DNA from: Mycobacterium colombiense | GTDB taxonomy: Bacteria; Actinomycetota; Actinomycetes; Mycobacteriales; Mycobacteriaceae | Direction of reading: 5' to 3' | DNA length: 64,000 nt | Assembly (NCBI RefSeq): GCF_001665835.1 | Contig: NZ_LZSX01000014.1 | Coordinates: 1-64,000, forward strand | In this document: in pieces, positions 28,094 to 36,697 of the stretch | Layout of the letters: every line of letters begins with the position of its first letter | Numbering within the stretch: position 1 is the stretch's first letter | Notes under the pieces: generated by a model | The model's database searches: none | Told to the model about the DNA's origin: nothing | What the model saw: only the letters and a program-made list of their open reading frames with translations | Translations under genes and position numbers: made by a program

Positions 28094-28117
28094 CGGGGTA
28101 ATACCCCGACGGGGTAT
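28094..28117. promoter_or_regulatory. RicR-type operator between ilvD and ricR, three half-sites
   Basis: 28101-28117 is ATACCCC-GAC-GGGGTAT, a perfect dyad with core TACCC-N5-GGGTA. It is preceded by an inverted copy, so 28094-28108 is also a perfect dyad: CGGGGTA-A-TACCCCG. Two overlapping operators share one half-site. The site sits 56 bases upstream of the ricR ATG, fitting copper-released autorepression. Confidence 0.8.
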
Positions 28118-28172
28118 AAGCTGGAGTTCGGCGTGATGCCGCTGCAGGGCGGTGAATTGGCAGGGGAGACAG

Positions 28173-28463
28173 ATGACGAACGACCACGGGTACTCGCAGC
28201 AGAAGGACAACTACGCCAAGCGGCTGCGGCGCATCGAGGGCCAGGTGCGTGGCATCGCCCGGATGATCGAGGAGGACAAGTACTGCATCGACGTCCTCAC
28301 CCAGGTCAGCGCCGTCAACAGCGCGTTGCGTTCGGTCGCCCTGAATTTGCTCGACGAACATCTGAGCCACTGCGTCACCCGCGCGGTTGCCGAGGGCGGC
28401 GACGATGCCGATGAGAAGCTCGCCGAAGCCTCCGCCGCGATCGCGCGCCTGGTTCGTTCCTGA
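28173..28463 (+). CDS. ricR: Copper-sensing repressor of the CsoR/RicR family
   Basis: ATG 28173 (MTNDHGYSQQKDNY) is preceded by GGGGAG; an upstream GTG at 28152 is less likely. 96 residues of all-helical CsoR fold (DUF156). The Cu(I) ligand set is Cys38 (KYCIDVL), His63 and Cys67 (DEHLSHC), together with the RLRRIEGQVRGI DNA-binding helix. An orthologue of Rv0190 (RicR), which derepresses mymT and other copper-protection genes on Cu(I) binding. Two operator sites in this window support the same role here. Confidence 0.93.
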   Translation: MTNDHGYSQQKDNYAKRLRRIEGQVRGIARMIEEDKYCIDVLTQVSAVNSALRSVALNLLDEHLSHCVTRAVAEGGDDADEKLAEASAAIARLVRS

Positions 28464-28609
28464 TTTCGTTCTTCATCGGTGACATAGTTGAGACCTGCAT
28501 CCCGGCCCTGATTCCGGGGCAGGCGTAGTTGCGGTCCGTACGGTAAGGCAGTGTGATCGCATTAGGCGCGACAACCCAGGAAATGGGTGGTCCGGCCGAT
28601 ACAGACGCC

Positions 28610-29842
28610 ATGACTGCCGAAACCAACGCTGCCGCGCGAACGTGGACTCCACGGATCGCGGCTCAGTTGGCTGTGCTGGCCGCCGCGGCCTTCACCTACG
28701 TCACCGCCGAGATTCTGCCGGTCGGCGCGCTGCCGGCCATCGCTCGCGACCTGCACGTCAGCCTGTTTGCGGTGGGAACGCTGTTGACCTGGTATGCCTT
28801 CGTGGCGGCCCTGACGACGTTTCCGCTGGTGCGCTGGACCGCGCATTGGCCGCGGCGCCGCACGCTCATGCTCAGCCTGACCTGCCTCACCGCCTCGCAG
28901 GTCATCTCGGCACTCGCGCCCAACTTCGCGGTGCTGGCCGCCGGGCGGGTGCTATGCGCGGTCACCCACGGCCTGCTGTGGGCGGTCATCGCGCCGATCG
29001 CGACGCGGCTGGTGCCGCCGACCCACGCCGGGCGCGCCACCATGTCGATCTACGTCGGCACCAGCCTCGCGCTGGTGGTGGGCAGCCCGCTGACCGCGGC
29101 GCTGAGCCTGATGTGGGGCTGGCGCCTGGCCGTCGTGTGCGTCACCGTCGCGGCCGCCGTCGTCACCCTCGCCGCCCGGGTGATGCTACCGGAGATGGTG
29201 CTCACCGAGGACCAGCTCGCCCACGTGGGTCCGAGGTCGCGACACCACCGCAACCCGCGGCTGATCCTGGTGAGCGTGCTGGCAATGATCGCGGTCACCG
29301 GCCACTTCGTGTCCTACACCTACATCGTCGAGCTGATCCGCAACGTCCTCGGCGTGCGGGGGCCGAACCTCGCCTTCGTGCTGGCGGCCTACGGGCTGGC
29401 CGGCCTGCTGTCGTTGCCTCTGGTGGCGCGGCCGCTGGACCACCGGCCCAAGGGCGCCATCATCCTGTGCATCACTGGGCTGATGTCGGCCTTCGTGGTG
29501 CTGACCGCGCTGGCGTTGGGCGGTAGGACGGGCGTGGCCACCGCGCTGATCGGGACCGCCGCCATCGTGCTGTGGGGGGCGATGGCCACCGCGGTCTCCC
29601 CGATGATGCAATCCGCCGCGATGCGCAACGGGGCCGACGACCCCGACGGCGCGTCGGGGCTCTACGTGACCGCCTTCCAGGTCGGCATCATGGCCGGCTC
29701 GCTGGCCGGCGGCCTGTTCTATGAGCGCAGCGTCACGATGATGCTGACCGCTTCGGCGGCCCTGATGGCCGTCGCGCTCATCGGCATCGTGGCCAACCGG
29801 CGGATGCTGGACGTAGCTCCGACAAGCTCACCCGATTCATAG
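28610..29842 (+). CDS. MFS transporter (Rv0191 orthologue)
   Basis: 410 residues from ATG 28610 (MTAETNAAARTWTPRIA). In-frame starts at 28553 and 28583 are possible but would add an unconserved leader. Twelve hydrophobic helices, with the sugar-efflux/chloramphenicol-exporter type motif TAEILPVGALPAIARDL (about 28-45) and RVLCAVTHGLLWAVIAPIATRL (about 115-136). An orthologue of Rv0191, a drug:H+ antiporter-1 type exporter. Follows ricR with a 146-base gap that shows no clear terminator, so it may or may not be cotranscribed. Confidence 0.88.
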   Translation: MTAETNAAARTWTPRIAAQLAVLAAAAFTYVTAEILPVGALPAIARDLHVSLFAVGTLLTWYAFVAALTTFPLVRWTAHWPRRRTLMLSLTCLTASQVISALAPNFAVLAAGRVLCAVTHGLLWAVIAPIATRLVPPTHAGRATMSIYVGTSLALVVGSPLTAALSLMWGWRLAVVCVTVAAAVVTLAARVMLPEMVLTEDQLAHVGPRSRHHRNPRLILVSVLAMIAVTGHFVSYTYIVELIRNVLGVRGPNLAFVLAAYGLAGLLSLPLVARPLDHRPKGAIILCITGLMSAFVVLTALALGGRTGVATALIGTAAIVLWGAMATAVSPMMQSAAMRNGADDPDGASGLYVTAFQVGIMAGSLAGGLFYERSVTMMLTASAALMAVALIGIVANRRMLDVAPTSSPDS

Positions 29843-29959
29843 CCGCCCAGGTCAGCCGGGTAATCGACGCCCTCTCGGGGACGCGGGCAACCGGCGGTGA
29901 CGGTAGCTGGCGCGGTCCTTATGCGACACTGTGTCGAGAACACGAGTGGAGGTATGCAT

Positions 29960-31002
29960 ATGTCGGGCAGGACGAGGGCCGGTACCAAGAAGGGCCTCTT
30001 CGCCGCTCTGAACGCCGCCGGCTTGGCGTCCGTCCTGGGCTTGGTGCTGGTGCTGAGTGCGGCTCCCGCACTGGCGGATCCGGACCCGGCGCCCGCTGAC
30101 CCGGGCGCGGTCGCGGCCCCGCCCGGACCGCCGCCGCCACCCGACCCGCGGCGCCCCCGCCGCCGGCTGACCCGCTCGCGGCCCCGCCGCCGCCCAACCC
30201 GCTGGCGCCGCCGCCATGGCTTCCCCCGGGTGCGCAACCCGCCGCGGCGGCCCCGGCCGATGGGCAGAACAACACGCCGTTCACCGGCACGGCCCCGTTC
30301 GGGCCCCCGTCGTTCGTCCCCAAGGGCGGCTCGACCGTGGGTGTGGCCCAGCCGATCATCATCAACTTCCCCGGAACGGTCGAGAACGCCGACGCGGCGA
30401 TCGGCGCCGTGCACGTCTCGTCGGTCCCGCCGGTACCGGGCAAGTTCTACTGGATGACCCCGACCCAGCTGCGCTGGCGCCCAATCAATTTCTGGCCCGC
30501 ACACACCGCGGTCACCGTCGACGCCGGCGGCACCGTGTCGACCTTCCAGACCGGCGACTCGCTGATCGCCACGGCCGACGACGCGAGTCATCAGCTGATC
30601 GTCAGCCGCAACGGCACCGTGGAGAAGACCTTCCCGATGTCGATGGGCATGACGTCGGGCAATCACCAGACCCCCAACGGCACCTATTACGTGCAGGACA
30701 AGAAGGCGTCGGTGGTGATGGACTCCTCCACCTACGGGGTGCCGGTCAATTCGACCTACGGCTACAAGGTGACGGTGGAGGACGCGGTCCGCTTCGACAA
30801 CGTCGGCGACTACGTGCACAGCGCGCCGTGGTCGGTGGATGACCAGGGCAAGCGCGACGTCAGCCACGGGTGCATCAACATCAGCCCCTCCAACGCCAAG
30901 TGGTTCTTCGACAACTTCGGTCCGGGTGACCCGATCGTCGTGAAGAACTCCAGCGGTGGCAACTACAAGAAGAACGACGGATCCGCCGACTGGCTGAACT
31001 GA
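29960..31002 (+). pseudogene. L,D-transpeptidase (Rv0192/LdtMt4-like) with frameshift
   Basis: The gene starts at ATG 29960 (GGAGG at 29948-29952). It encodes a signal peptide ending in PALADPD and then a proline-rich linker. In frame with the start, the linker turns into Arg-rich sequence after about 30148 and stops at 30455-30457. The expected linker ([18 protein letters not shown]) and the whole catalytic part continue in the frame one base back, through [12 protein letters not shown], a YkuD domain and the catalytic HGCIN motif, to 31002. One base, most simply a G near 30148, appears to be missing in a GC repeat. With that base restored the protein would be about 347 residues, close to Rv0192 (366 as recalled). 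It would cross-link peptidoglycan (3-3 links). Either a true loss or a sequencing error. Confidence 0.85.
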
Positions 31003-31020
31003 CCCGCGTCAACCACGCAG

Positions 31021-31052
31021 AATCGCCCATTTCCGCTGGGAGATGGGCGATT
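31021..31052 (+). terminator. Hairpin after the L,D-transpeptidase gene
   Basis: AATCGCCCAT (31021-31030) pairs perfectly with ATGGGCGATT (31043-31052) across a 12-base loop, and TTTC follows. It lies 18 bases after the stop codon. Confidence 0.65.
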
Positions 31053-31128
31053 TCGCTTCTGTGTGCCCGGCAAGGCGCATAGCAACCGTGCGATCCGCAA
31101 AAAAGGGGGGCTTTCGCTCGCCCGCGAA

Positions 31129-31150
31129 TTATATATAGCATCATACATAA
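31129..31150. promoter_or_regulatory. AT-rich imperfect dyad, candidate TetR operator
   Basis: Arms TTATATAT (31129-31136) and ATACATAA (31143-31150) form a dyad with one mismatched pair around a 6-base centre, 23 bases upstream of the TetR-type ATG. The AT content is far above the surroundings. It likely overlaps the promoter -10 region. Assignment to the TetR protein is by position. Confidence 0.45.
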
Positions 31151-31173
31151 CAGACGACACCTGAGGAGCTGCG

Positions 31174-31776
31174 ATGCGTGGTCCACGCGAGCGGATGGTC
31201 GTTTCTGCCGCCCTGCTGATCCGGGAGCGCGGGGCGCGCGCCACCGCGATCTCCGATGTGCTCGAGCACAGCGGCGCGCCCCGCGGATCGGCCTACCACT
31301 ACTTTCCCGGCGGGCGCACCCAGCTGCTCTGCGAGGCCGTCGACTACGCCGGCGAGCACGTCGCCGCCGTCATCACCGGCGCCGACGACGGCCTGCAACT
31401 GATGGACACGTTGATCGACAAGTACCGCCGCCAGCTCCTCGACAGCGACTTTCGCGCGGGCTGCCCCATCGTGGCCGTCTCCGTCGAAGCGGGCGAGCAG
31501 CACGACGCCGAACGCATGGTGATCGAACGCGCCGCGGCGGTCTTCGACCGATGGACGGACCTGATCGCCGCACGGTTCATCGCCGACGGCATTGCGCCGG
31601 AGCGGGCCCGCGAATTGGCGGTGTTGGCCACCACCTCGCTCGAGGGTGCGATCGTGCTCGCCCGAGTGCGACGCGACCTGATGCCCCTCGACGTCGTCCA
31701 CCGCCAGCTGCGCGACCTGCTGTCGGCGGCGTCGTCTGGTCCAGGCACTCGGAAAGGAAACCCACATGACCGGTGA
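31174..31776 (+). CDS. TetR-family transcriptional regulator (Rv0196 orthologue)
   Basis: 200 residues from ATG 31174, preceded by GAGGAG. The N-terminal helix-turn-helix (about 8-55: VSAALLIRERGARATAISDVLEHSGAPRGSAYHYFPGGRTQLL) is of the TetR type, with a LmrA/YxaF-like C-terminal ligand domain. An orthologue of Rv0196. It overlaps the following oxidoreductase gene by 11 bases, so it most probably regulates its own operon. Rv0193c-Rv0195 of M. tuberculosis are absent here. Confidence 0.88.
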   Translation: MRGPRERMVVSAALLIRERGARATAISDVLEHSGAPRGSAYHYFPGGRTQLLCEAVDYAGEHVAAVITGADDGLQLMDTLIDKYRRQLLDSDFRAGCPIVAVSVEAGEQHDAERMVIERAAAVFDRWTDLIAARFIADGIAPERARELAVLATTSLEGAIVLARVRRDLMPLDVVHRQLRDLLSAASSGPGTRKGNPHDR

Positions 31777-34015
31777 ATGGCAATCCAGCGCGTGCATCCT
31801 GTGTGAATGCAATTGCGGCATCGTCGTCCAGGTCGACGACCGCCGGCTGACCCGCATCCGCGGTGACAAGGCCCATCCGGCCTCGCAGGGCTATACCTGC
31901 AACAAGGCGCTGCGGCTGGACCACTATCAGAACAGCGGCGCCCGACTGACCTCCCCGCTGCGCCGCCGCGCCGACGGCAGCTACGAGGAGATCGATTGGG
32001 ACACGGCGATCGTCGAGATCGCTGAGGGCTTCAAGCACATTCGCGACAGCTACGGCGGCGACAAGATCTTCTACTACGGCGGCGGCGGGCAGGGCAACCA
32101 CCTGGGCGGGGCGTACAGCGGCGCCTTCTTGAAGGCGTTGGGCTCGCGCTACCGCTCAAATGCGCTGGCGCAGGAGAAAACCGGTGAGGCCTGGATCGAC
32201 GGGCAGCTCTACGGTGGCCACACCAGGGGTGAATTCGAGCACGCCGAGGTCGCGGTGTTCGTCGGGAAGAACCCGTGGATGTCGCAGAGCTTTCCGCGAG
32301 CCCGGGTGGTGCTCAACGAGATCGCCAAGGATCCGGCCCGCTCGATGATCGTCATCGATCCGGTGGTCACCGACACCGCCAAGATGTCCGACTTCCACCT
32401 GCGGGTGCGACCCGGCACCGACGCATGGTGCCTGGCCGCACTGGCCGCCATTCTCGTCCAGGAAAACCTGTGCAACGAAACATTTCTCGGCGAACATGTG
32501 CGCGGCGCGGATGCCGTGCGCGCCGCGCTGCGCGACGTTCCGGTGGCCGACTACGCCCAGCATTGCGGAGTCGACCAGGAGCTGCTGCGCGCCGCGGCGC
32601 GGCGCATCGGCACGGCCGCCAGCGTCTCGGTGTTCGAGGACCTCGGCGTGCAGCAGGCACCCAACAGCACGCTGTGCTCGTATCTGAACAAGCTGCTGTG
32701 GATTTTCACCGGCAACTTCGCGAAAAAAGGCGGCCAGCACCTACATTCGTCGTTCGCTCCACTGTTCGGCCAGTTCTCCGGGCGCACACCGGTCACCGGC
32801 GCCCCGATCATTTCCGGGCTGGTGCCCAGCAATGTGGTGCCCGAGGAAATCCTGACCGACCACCCGGACCGGTTCCGGGCCATGATCGTGGAAAGCAGCA
32901 ACCCCGCACACTCGCTGGCCAACTCGGCCGCCTGCCGCGAGGCTTTTCAAGCCCTGGAACTGATGGTGGTCATCGACGTCGCGATGACCGAGACCGCCAG
33001 GCTCGCGCACTATGTGCTGCCCGCCGCGTCCCAATTCGAGAAGCCCGAAGCCACCTTCTTCAACCTGGAATTCCCGCACAACACCTTCCATTTGCGCCGT
33101 GCATTGATGGAGCCCCTGCCGGGAACCCTGGCCGAGCCCGAAATCTGGGCACGCCTGGTGCGGGCGCTCGGCGTGCTGGACGACGCAGATTTGCGGCCAC
33201 TGCACGAAGCCGCACGAAACGGTCGGCAGGCTTACACCGAGGCGTTCCTTAGTGCCATAGCTAATCCGACTGTGGCGCAACTACTTCCGTACGTGCTCTA
33301 CGAAACGCTCGGGCCGACCCTGCCGGACGGGTTACGCGGTGCGGCCGCCCTGTGGGGCCTTGCCCAAAAGACCGCCATGAGTTATCCGGATGCGGTGCGG
33401 CGCGCCGGGCACGCCGATGGCAACGCCCTGTTCGACGCGATACTGGACACCCCGTCGGGAGTGACGTTCACCGTGCACAACTACGAGGACGACTTCGCGC
33501 TGATCAGTCACTCCGACCACAAGATCGCGCTGGAAATCCCGTCGATGCTCGACGAATTGAAGACGCTGTCCCGGATTCCACCCCAGCTCACCACGCCGGA
33601 GTTCCCGATCGTGCTGTCGGTGGGGGAGCGGCGCGCCTACACCGCCAACGACATCTTCCGCGACCCGACGTGGCGCAAACGCGATGCCGAGGGCGCGCTG
33701 CGGATCAGCGTCGAGGATGCCCAGAACCTCGGACTCGCCGCGGGCGACCGGGCGCGCATCAGCACCGCGGCCGGCAGCGCCGAGGCCACCATCGAGATCA
33801 CCGAGACGATGATGGCCGGGCACGCCGCCCTGCCCAACGGTTTTGGGCTCGATTACGTAGACGACGAGGGACGCACCGTCACCCCCGGCGTCGCGCCGAA
33901 CGTGCTCACCTCGACCGAGTGGCGCGATCCTTACGCCGGCACGCCGTGGCACAAGCACGTGCCCGCGCGGATCGAGCCCGCCCCCTTGCCCACCGGCGTC
34001 AGTTCCAGATCTTGA
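31766..34015 (+). CDS. Molybdopterin oxidoreductase with [4Fe-4S] (Rv0197 orthologue)
   Basis: 749 residues. The N-terminal cluster motif C10-x2-C13-x3-C17-x27-C45 binds a [4Fe-4S] centre. The DMSO-reductase-type molybdopterin domains follow (about 60-540), and the C-terminal dinucleotide-binding domain (about 620-735) contains LPNGFGLDY. No Tat signal is visible, so it is a cytoplasmic enzyme of the formate dehydrogenase/nitrate reductase-like group. An orthologue of Rv0197. Substrate and electron partner unknown. ATG 31766 lies within the tetR end, and its own 3' end overlaps zmp1 by 17 bases tail to tail. Confidence 0.9.
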   Translation: MTGEWQSSACILCECNCGIVVQVDDRRLTRIRGDKAHPASQGYTCNKALRLDHYQNSGARLTSPLRRRADGSYEEIDWDTAIVEIAEGFKHIRDSYGGDKIFYYGGGGQGNHLGGAYSGAFLKALGSRYRSNALAQEKTGEAWIDGQLYGGHTRGEFEHAEVAVFVGKNPWMSQSFPRARVVLNEIAKDPARSMIVIDPVVTDTAKMSDFHLRVRPGTDAWCLAALAAILVQENLCNETFLGEHVRGADAVRAALRDVPVADYAQHCGVDQELLRAAARRIGTAASVSVFEDLGVQQAPNSTLCSYLNKLLWIFTGNFAKKGGQHLHSSFAPLFGQFSGRTPVTGAPIISGLVPSNVVPEEILTDHPDRFRAMIVESSNPAHSLANSAACREAFQALELMVVIDVAMTETARLAHYVLPAASQFEKPEATFFNLEFPHNTFHLRRALMEPLPGTLAEPEIWARLVRALGVLDDADLRPLHEAARNGRQAYTEAFLSAIANPTVAQLLPYVLYETLGPTLPDGLRGAAALWGLAQKTAMSYPDAVRRAGHADGNALFDAILDTPSGVTFTVHNYEDDFALISHSDHKIALEIPSMLDELKTLSRIPPQLTTPEFPIVLSVGERRAYTANDIFRDPTWRKRDAEGALRISVEDAQNLGLAAGDRARISTAAGSAEATIEITETMMAGHAALPNGFGLDYVDDEGRTVTPGVAPNVLTSTEWRDPYAGTPWHKHVPARIEPAPLPTGVSSRS

Positions 34016-35984
34016 CGCGCCTGGCCGGCTCCAAGAACAGCGCACCGGAGTCGGCGCCGTCGAAGGCGTCGTAGAACGCGTCCATGTTGCGCAGCACGCC
34101 GTTGCAACGGAACTCCGGCGGCGAGTGCGGATCCACCGCCAGGCGCCGGATCGCCTCCGCGTCACGGGATTTGGTGCGCCACACCTGGGCCCAGCCGTAG
34201 AACACGCGCTGCACGCCGGTGAGGCCGTCGATCACCGGCGCGGGCTGGCCGTTCAGCGACAACTGGTACGCCAGCAGCGCGATCGACAACCCACCCAGGT
34301 CGCCGATGTTCTCCCCGACGGTGAATGCGCCGTTGACGTGGTGGCCGGCCAGGCCGCGCGGCGTGTAGCTGTCGTACTGCTCGATGAGCGCCCTCGTGCG
34401 GGCGCCGAATTCGGTCCGGTCGGCGTCGGTCCACCAGTCGACCAGGTTGCCGTCGCCGTCGTACTTGGCGCCCTGGTCATCGAAGCCGTGGCCGATCTCG
34501 TGCCCGATCACCGCCCCGATGCCGCCGTAGTTGGCCGCGTCATCGGCCTCGGCGTCGAAGAACGGCGGCTGCAAAATCGCTGCCGGGAACACGATTTCGT
34601 TCATCCCCGGGTTGTAGTAGGCGTTGACCGTCTGCGGCGTCATGAACCACTCGTCTTTGTCCACCGGCCCGCCGAGCTTGGCCAGCTCACGGTCGTGGTT
34701 GACCGCGTAGCCGCGCTGATAGTTCCCGTACAGGTCGTCGCGGTCGATCACCAGCGAGGAGTAGTCACGCCACTTGGCCGGGTAGCCGACCTTGGCGGTG
34801 AACTTCTCCAGCTTGGTCAGCGCCCGCTCCCGGGTCTGCGGTGTCATCCAGTCCAGGTCGCTGATGCTCAACCGGTACGCCGCCCGCAGGTTCGCGACCA
34901 ACTCGTCGATGCGGGCCTTCGCCCCGGGAGGGAAATGCCGCTGCACATACAGCTTTCCGACGGCGTCGCCCATCAGGTTCTCCACCAGCGACACCGCGCG
35001 CTTCCACCGGTCCCGGATCTGCTCGGTGCCGGTCAGCCGCCGGCCGTAGAAGTCGAAGTCCGCGGACACCAGCTCGTCGGTCAGCCAGGCGGCCCGCGCG
35101 CGGATCAGCCGCCACCGCGCCCAGCTCTTCCACACCTCGAGGTCCTCGCCGCGCCACAGCTCGGCGAAGGTGCGCAGGTAATCGGGTTGGCGCACAATCA
35201 CTTCCGCGAGCGCATCGGGGTTCGCGCCGAATGCGCCGGCCCAGCCGGCCCAGTCGAAGCCCACCGACTCGTCGCGAAGCTCGGCGAACGTGCGCAGGTT
35301 GTAGGTGAGGTCGGCGTCGCGGCGCTTGACCACATCCCAGTGCGCCTCGGCCAGCCTGGTCTCCAGCGCGACGATGCGGTCGGCGGTCTGGACGTGCTCG
35401 GCCGGGTCCCCGCCGAACACCAGACCGAACATCCGCGCGATGTGCGCGGGGTAGGCCTCCAGCACCTCGGCGTGCCGCTCCTCGCGGTAGTAGGACTCGT
35501 CGGGCAGCCCGAGGCCGGACTGGGTGAAGTGCACCAGGTAGCGGGCCGAGTTCTTGGCGTCGGTGTCCACGTACACCCCGACGCCGCCGCCCGCGCCCGT
35601 GCGCTGCAGGGCGCCGAGGGCGCGGGCCAGCGCGTCGGCGTCGGCGGCGCCGTCGATCACGGTCATCTCGTCCAGCAGCGGCCGCACGCCGCGGCGCTGC
35701 ACGGTGTCCTCGTCGAGGAAGCTCGCGTACAGGTCGCCGATGCGCTGCGCGTCGTCGTCCGCGACGGCCGAACCCTGCTGGCTGGCCTCCACGATCAGGT
35801 CGCGCACCTGTTCTTCGGCGCGGTCATACAGCTGGCGGAAGGCGCCGTCGGTGGCCCGGTCCGCCGGTATCTCGTATTCGTCCAACCAGCGACCGTTGAC
35901 GTGACCGAACAGGTCGTCTTGGGGGCGGATACTTTCGTTGACAAAGCTCAGGTCGATGCCCGAGCGGATGGCCGTATTCGTCAC
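33999..35984 (-). CDS. zmp1: Zinc metalloprotease Zmp1 (M13, neprilysin family)
   Basis: GTG 35984 (VTNTAIRSGIDLS) aligns with the M. tuberculosis start and gives 661 residues, against 663; an upstream in-frame start would add 23 unconserved residues. M13 signatures: NAYYNPGMNEIVFPAAILQPPFF, the zinc site HEIGH (about residue 490) with GHGFDDQGAKYD, and the downstream GENIGDLGG glutamate ligand. An orthologue of Rv0198c, implicated in blocking inflammasome activation and phagosome maturation. There is no classical signal peptide, as in M. tuberculosis. Confidence 0.96.
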   Translation of the reverse strand: MTNTAIRSGIDLSFVNESIRPQDDLFGHVNGRWLDEYEIPADRATDGAFRQLYDRAEEQVRDLIVEASQQGSAVADDDAQRIGDLYASFLDEDTVQRRGVRPLLDEMTVIDGAADADALARALGALQRTGAGGGVGVYVDTDAKNSARYLVHFTQSGLGLPDESYYREERHAEVLEAYPAHIARMFGLVFGGDPAEHVQTADRIVALETRLAEAHWDVVKRRDADLTYNLRTFAELRDESVGFDWAGWAGAFGANPDALAEVIVRQPDYLRTFAELWRGEDLEVWKSWARWRLIRARAAWLTDELVSADFDFYGRRLTGTEQIRDRWKRAVSLVENLMGDAVGKLYVQRHFPPGAKARIDELVANLRAAYRLSISDLDWMTPQTRERALTKLEKFTAKVGYPAKWRDYSSLVIDRDDLYGNYQRGYAVNHDRELAKLGGPVDKDEWFMTPQTVNAYYNPGMNEIVFPAAILQPPFFDAEADDAANYGGIGAVIGHEIGHGFDDQGAKYDGDGNLVDWWTDADRTEFGARTRALIEQYDSYTPRGLAGHHVNGAFTVGENIGDLGGLSIALLAYQLSLNGQPAPVIDGLTGVQRVFYGWAQVWRTKSRDAEAIRRLAVDPHSPPEFRCNGVLRNMDAFYDAFDGADSGALFLEPARRVKIWN

Positions 35985-36025
35985 CCCGCCATCCTTCCAT
36001 CTTTCCCGGGTGCAACGATCGGGCC

Positions 36026-36697
36026 ATGTCCGAGGGCGAGCGAACCGAGCCACCTGCCGAAGAAGATTCCGTTGCCGTCGCCCCCGACGACAACTCGACC
36101 GACGACGACTCGAATGACGTCGACAAAGACGAATCCGACAGGGCCGAAGTCTTTTCCCATTACGGCATCGCCTCGGCTGTGCTCGGTGTGCTGTCGGTGG
36201 CCGCGGTGGTGCTCGGCTTCATCATCTGGTCCGACCATCGCGACCAGGTCGCCGAGCGCGGCTACCTGAGCCGCGCCATGCAGACCGCCGCGGACTGGGC
36301 GAACGTGTTGATCAACATGAACAGCGGCAACGTCGACGCCAGCCTGCAGCGGCTGCACGACGGGACGGTCGGCGAGCTCAACACCGACTTCGACGCCGCC
36401 GTGCAGCCGTACAAGGCGGTCGTGGAGAAGCTGCAGTCCAAGAGCGCCGGGCGGATCGAGGCGGTGGCGATCGAAACCGTGCACCACGACCTGGACACCC
36501 AGCCCGGCGTCTCGAGGCCGGTGGTCACCACCAAGCTGCCGCCGTTCGCGAGCCGAACCGACTCGGTGATGGTGGTCGCCACCTCGGTCAGCGAAAACGT
36601 CGGGGCCAAGCCGCAAACCGTGCACTGGAACCTGCGGCTGGACGTCTCCGACGTGGACGGCAAGCAGATGATCTCCGGACTGGGGTCGATCCGATGA
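36026..36697 (+). CDS. omamA: Orphan Mce-associated membrane protein OmamA (Rv0199)
   Basis: 223 residues from ATG 36026. An acidic N-terminus (about 1-40), one membrane helix (about 47-70) and a periplasmic Mce-associated domain with VHWNLRLDVSDVDGKQMISGLGSIR-type C-terminus. The M. tuberculosis orthologue Rv0199 (OmamA) stabilises the MceG ATPase and is needed for Mce1 and Mce4 lipid import, linking this locus to the mce1 operon at the left edge. The stop overlaps the next start by ATGA. Confidence 0.9.
   Translation: MSEGERTEPPAEEDSVAVAPDDNSTDDDSNDVDKDESDRAEVFSHYGIASAVLGVLSVAAVVLGFIIWSDHRDQVAERGYLSRAMQTAADWANVLINMNSGNVDASLQRLHDGTVGELNTDFDAAVQPYKAVVEKLQSKSAGRIEAVAIETVHHDLDTQPGVSRPVVTTKLPPFASRTDSVMVVATSVSENVGAKPQTVHWNLRLDVSDVDGKQMISGLGSIR

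Noticed and set aside
26487..28136. Plus-strand frame of 549 codons opposite ilvD
   Set aside because: Antisense of a conserved enzyme, with low-complexity Gly/Arg/His translation.
30337..31002. Separate gene for a cytoplasmic L,D-transpeptidase starting at GTG 30337
   Set aside because: No ribosome site or signal peptide, and the frame stays open upstream with linker sequence; a frameshifted single gene explains it better.
31095..31110. A6G6 homopolymer run as a phase-variation switch
   Set aside because: It lies outside any coding frame and is not placed between promoter elements that I can identify.
34125..36269. Plus-strand frame of 714 codons opposite zmp1
   Set aside because: Zmp1 is a clear M13 protease on the other strand; this frame shows no domain and biased composition.
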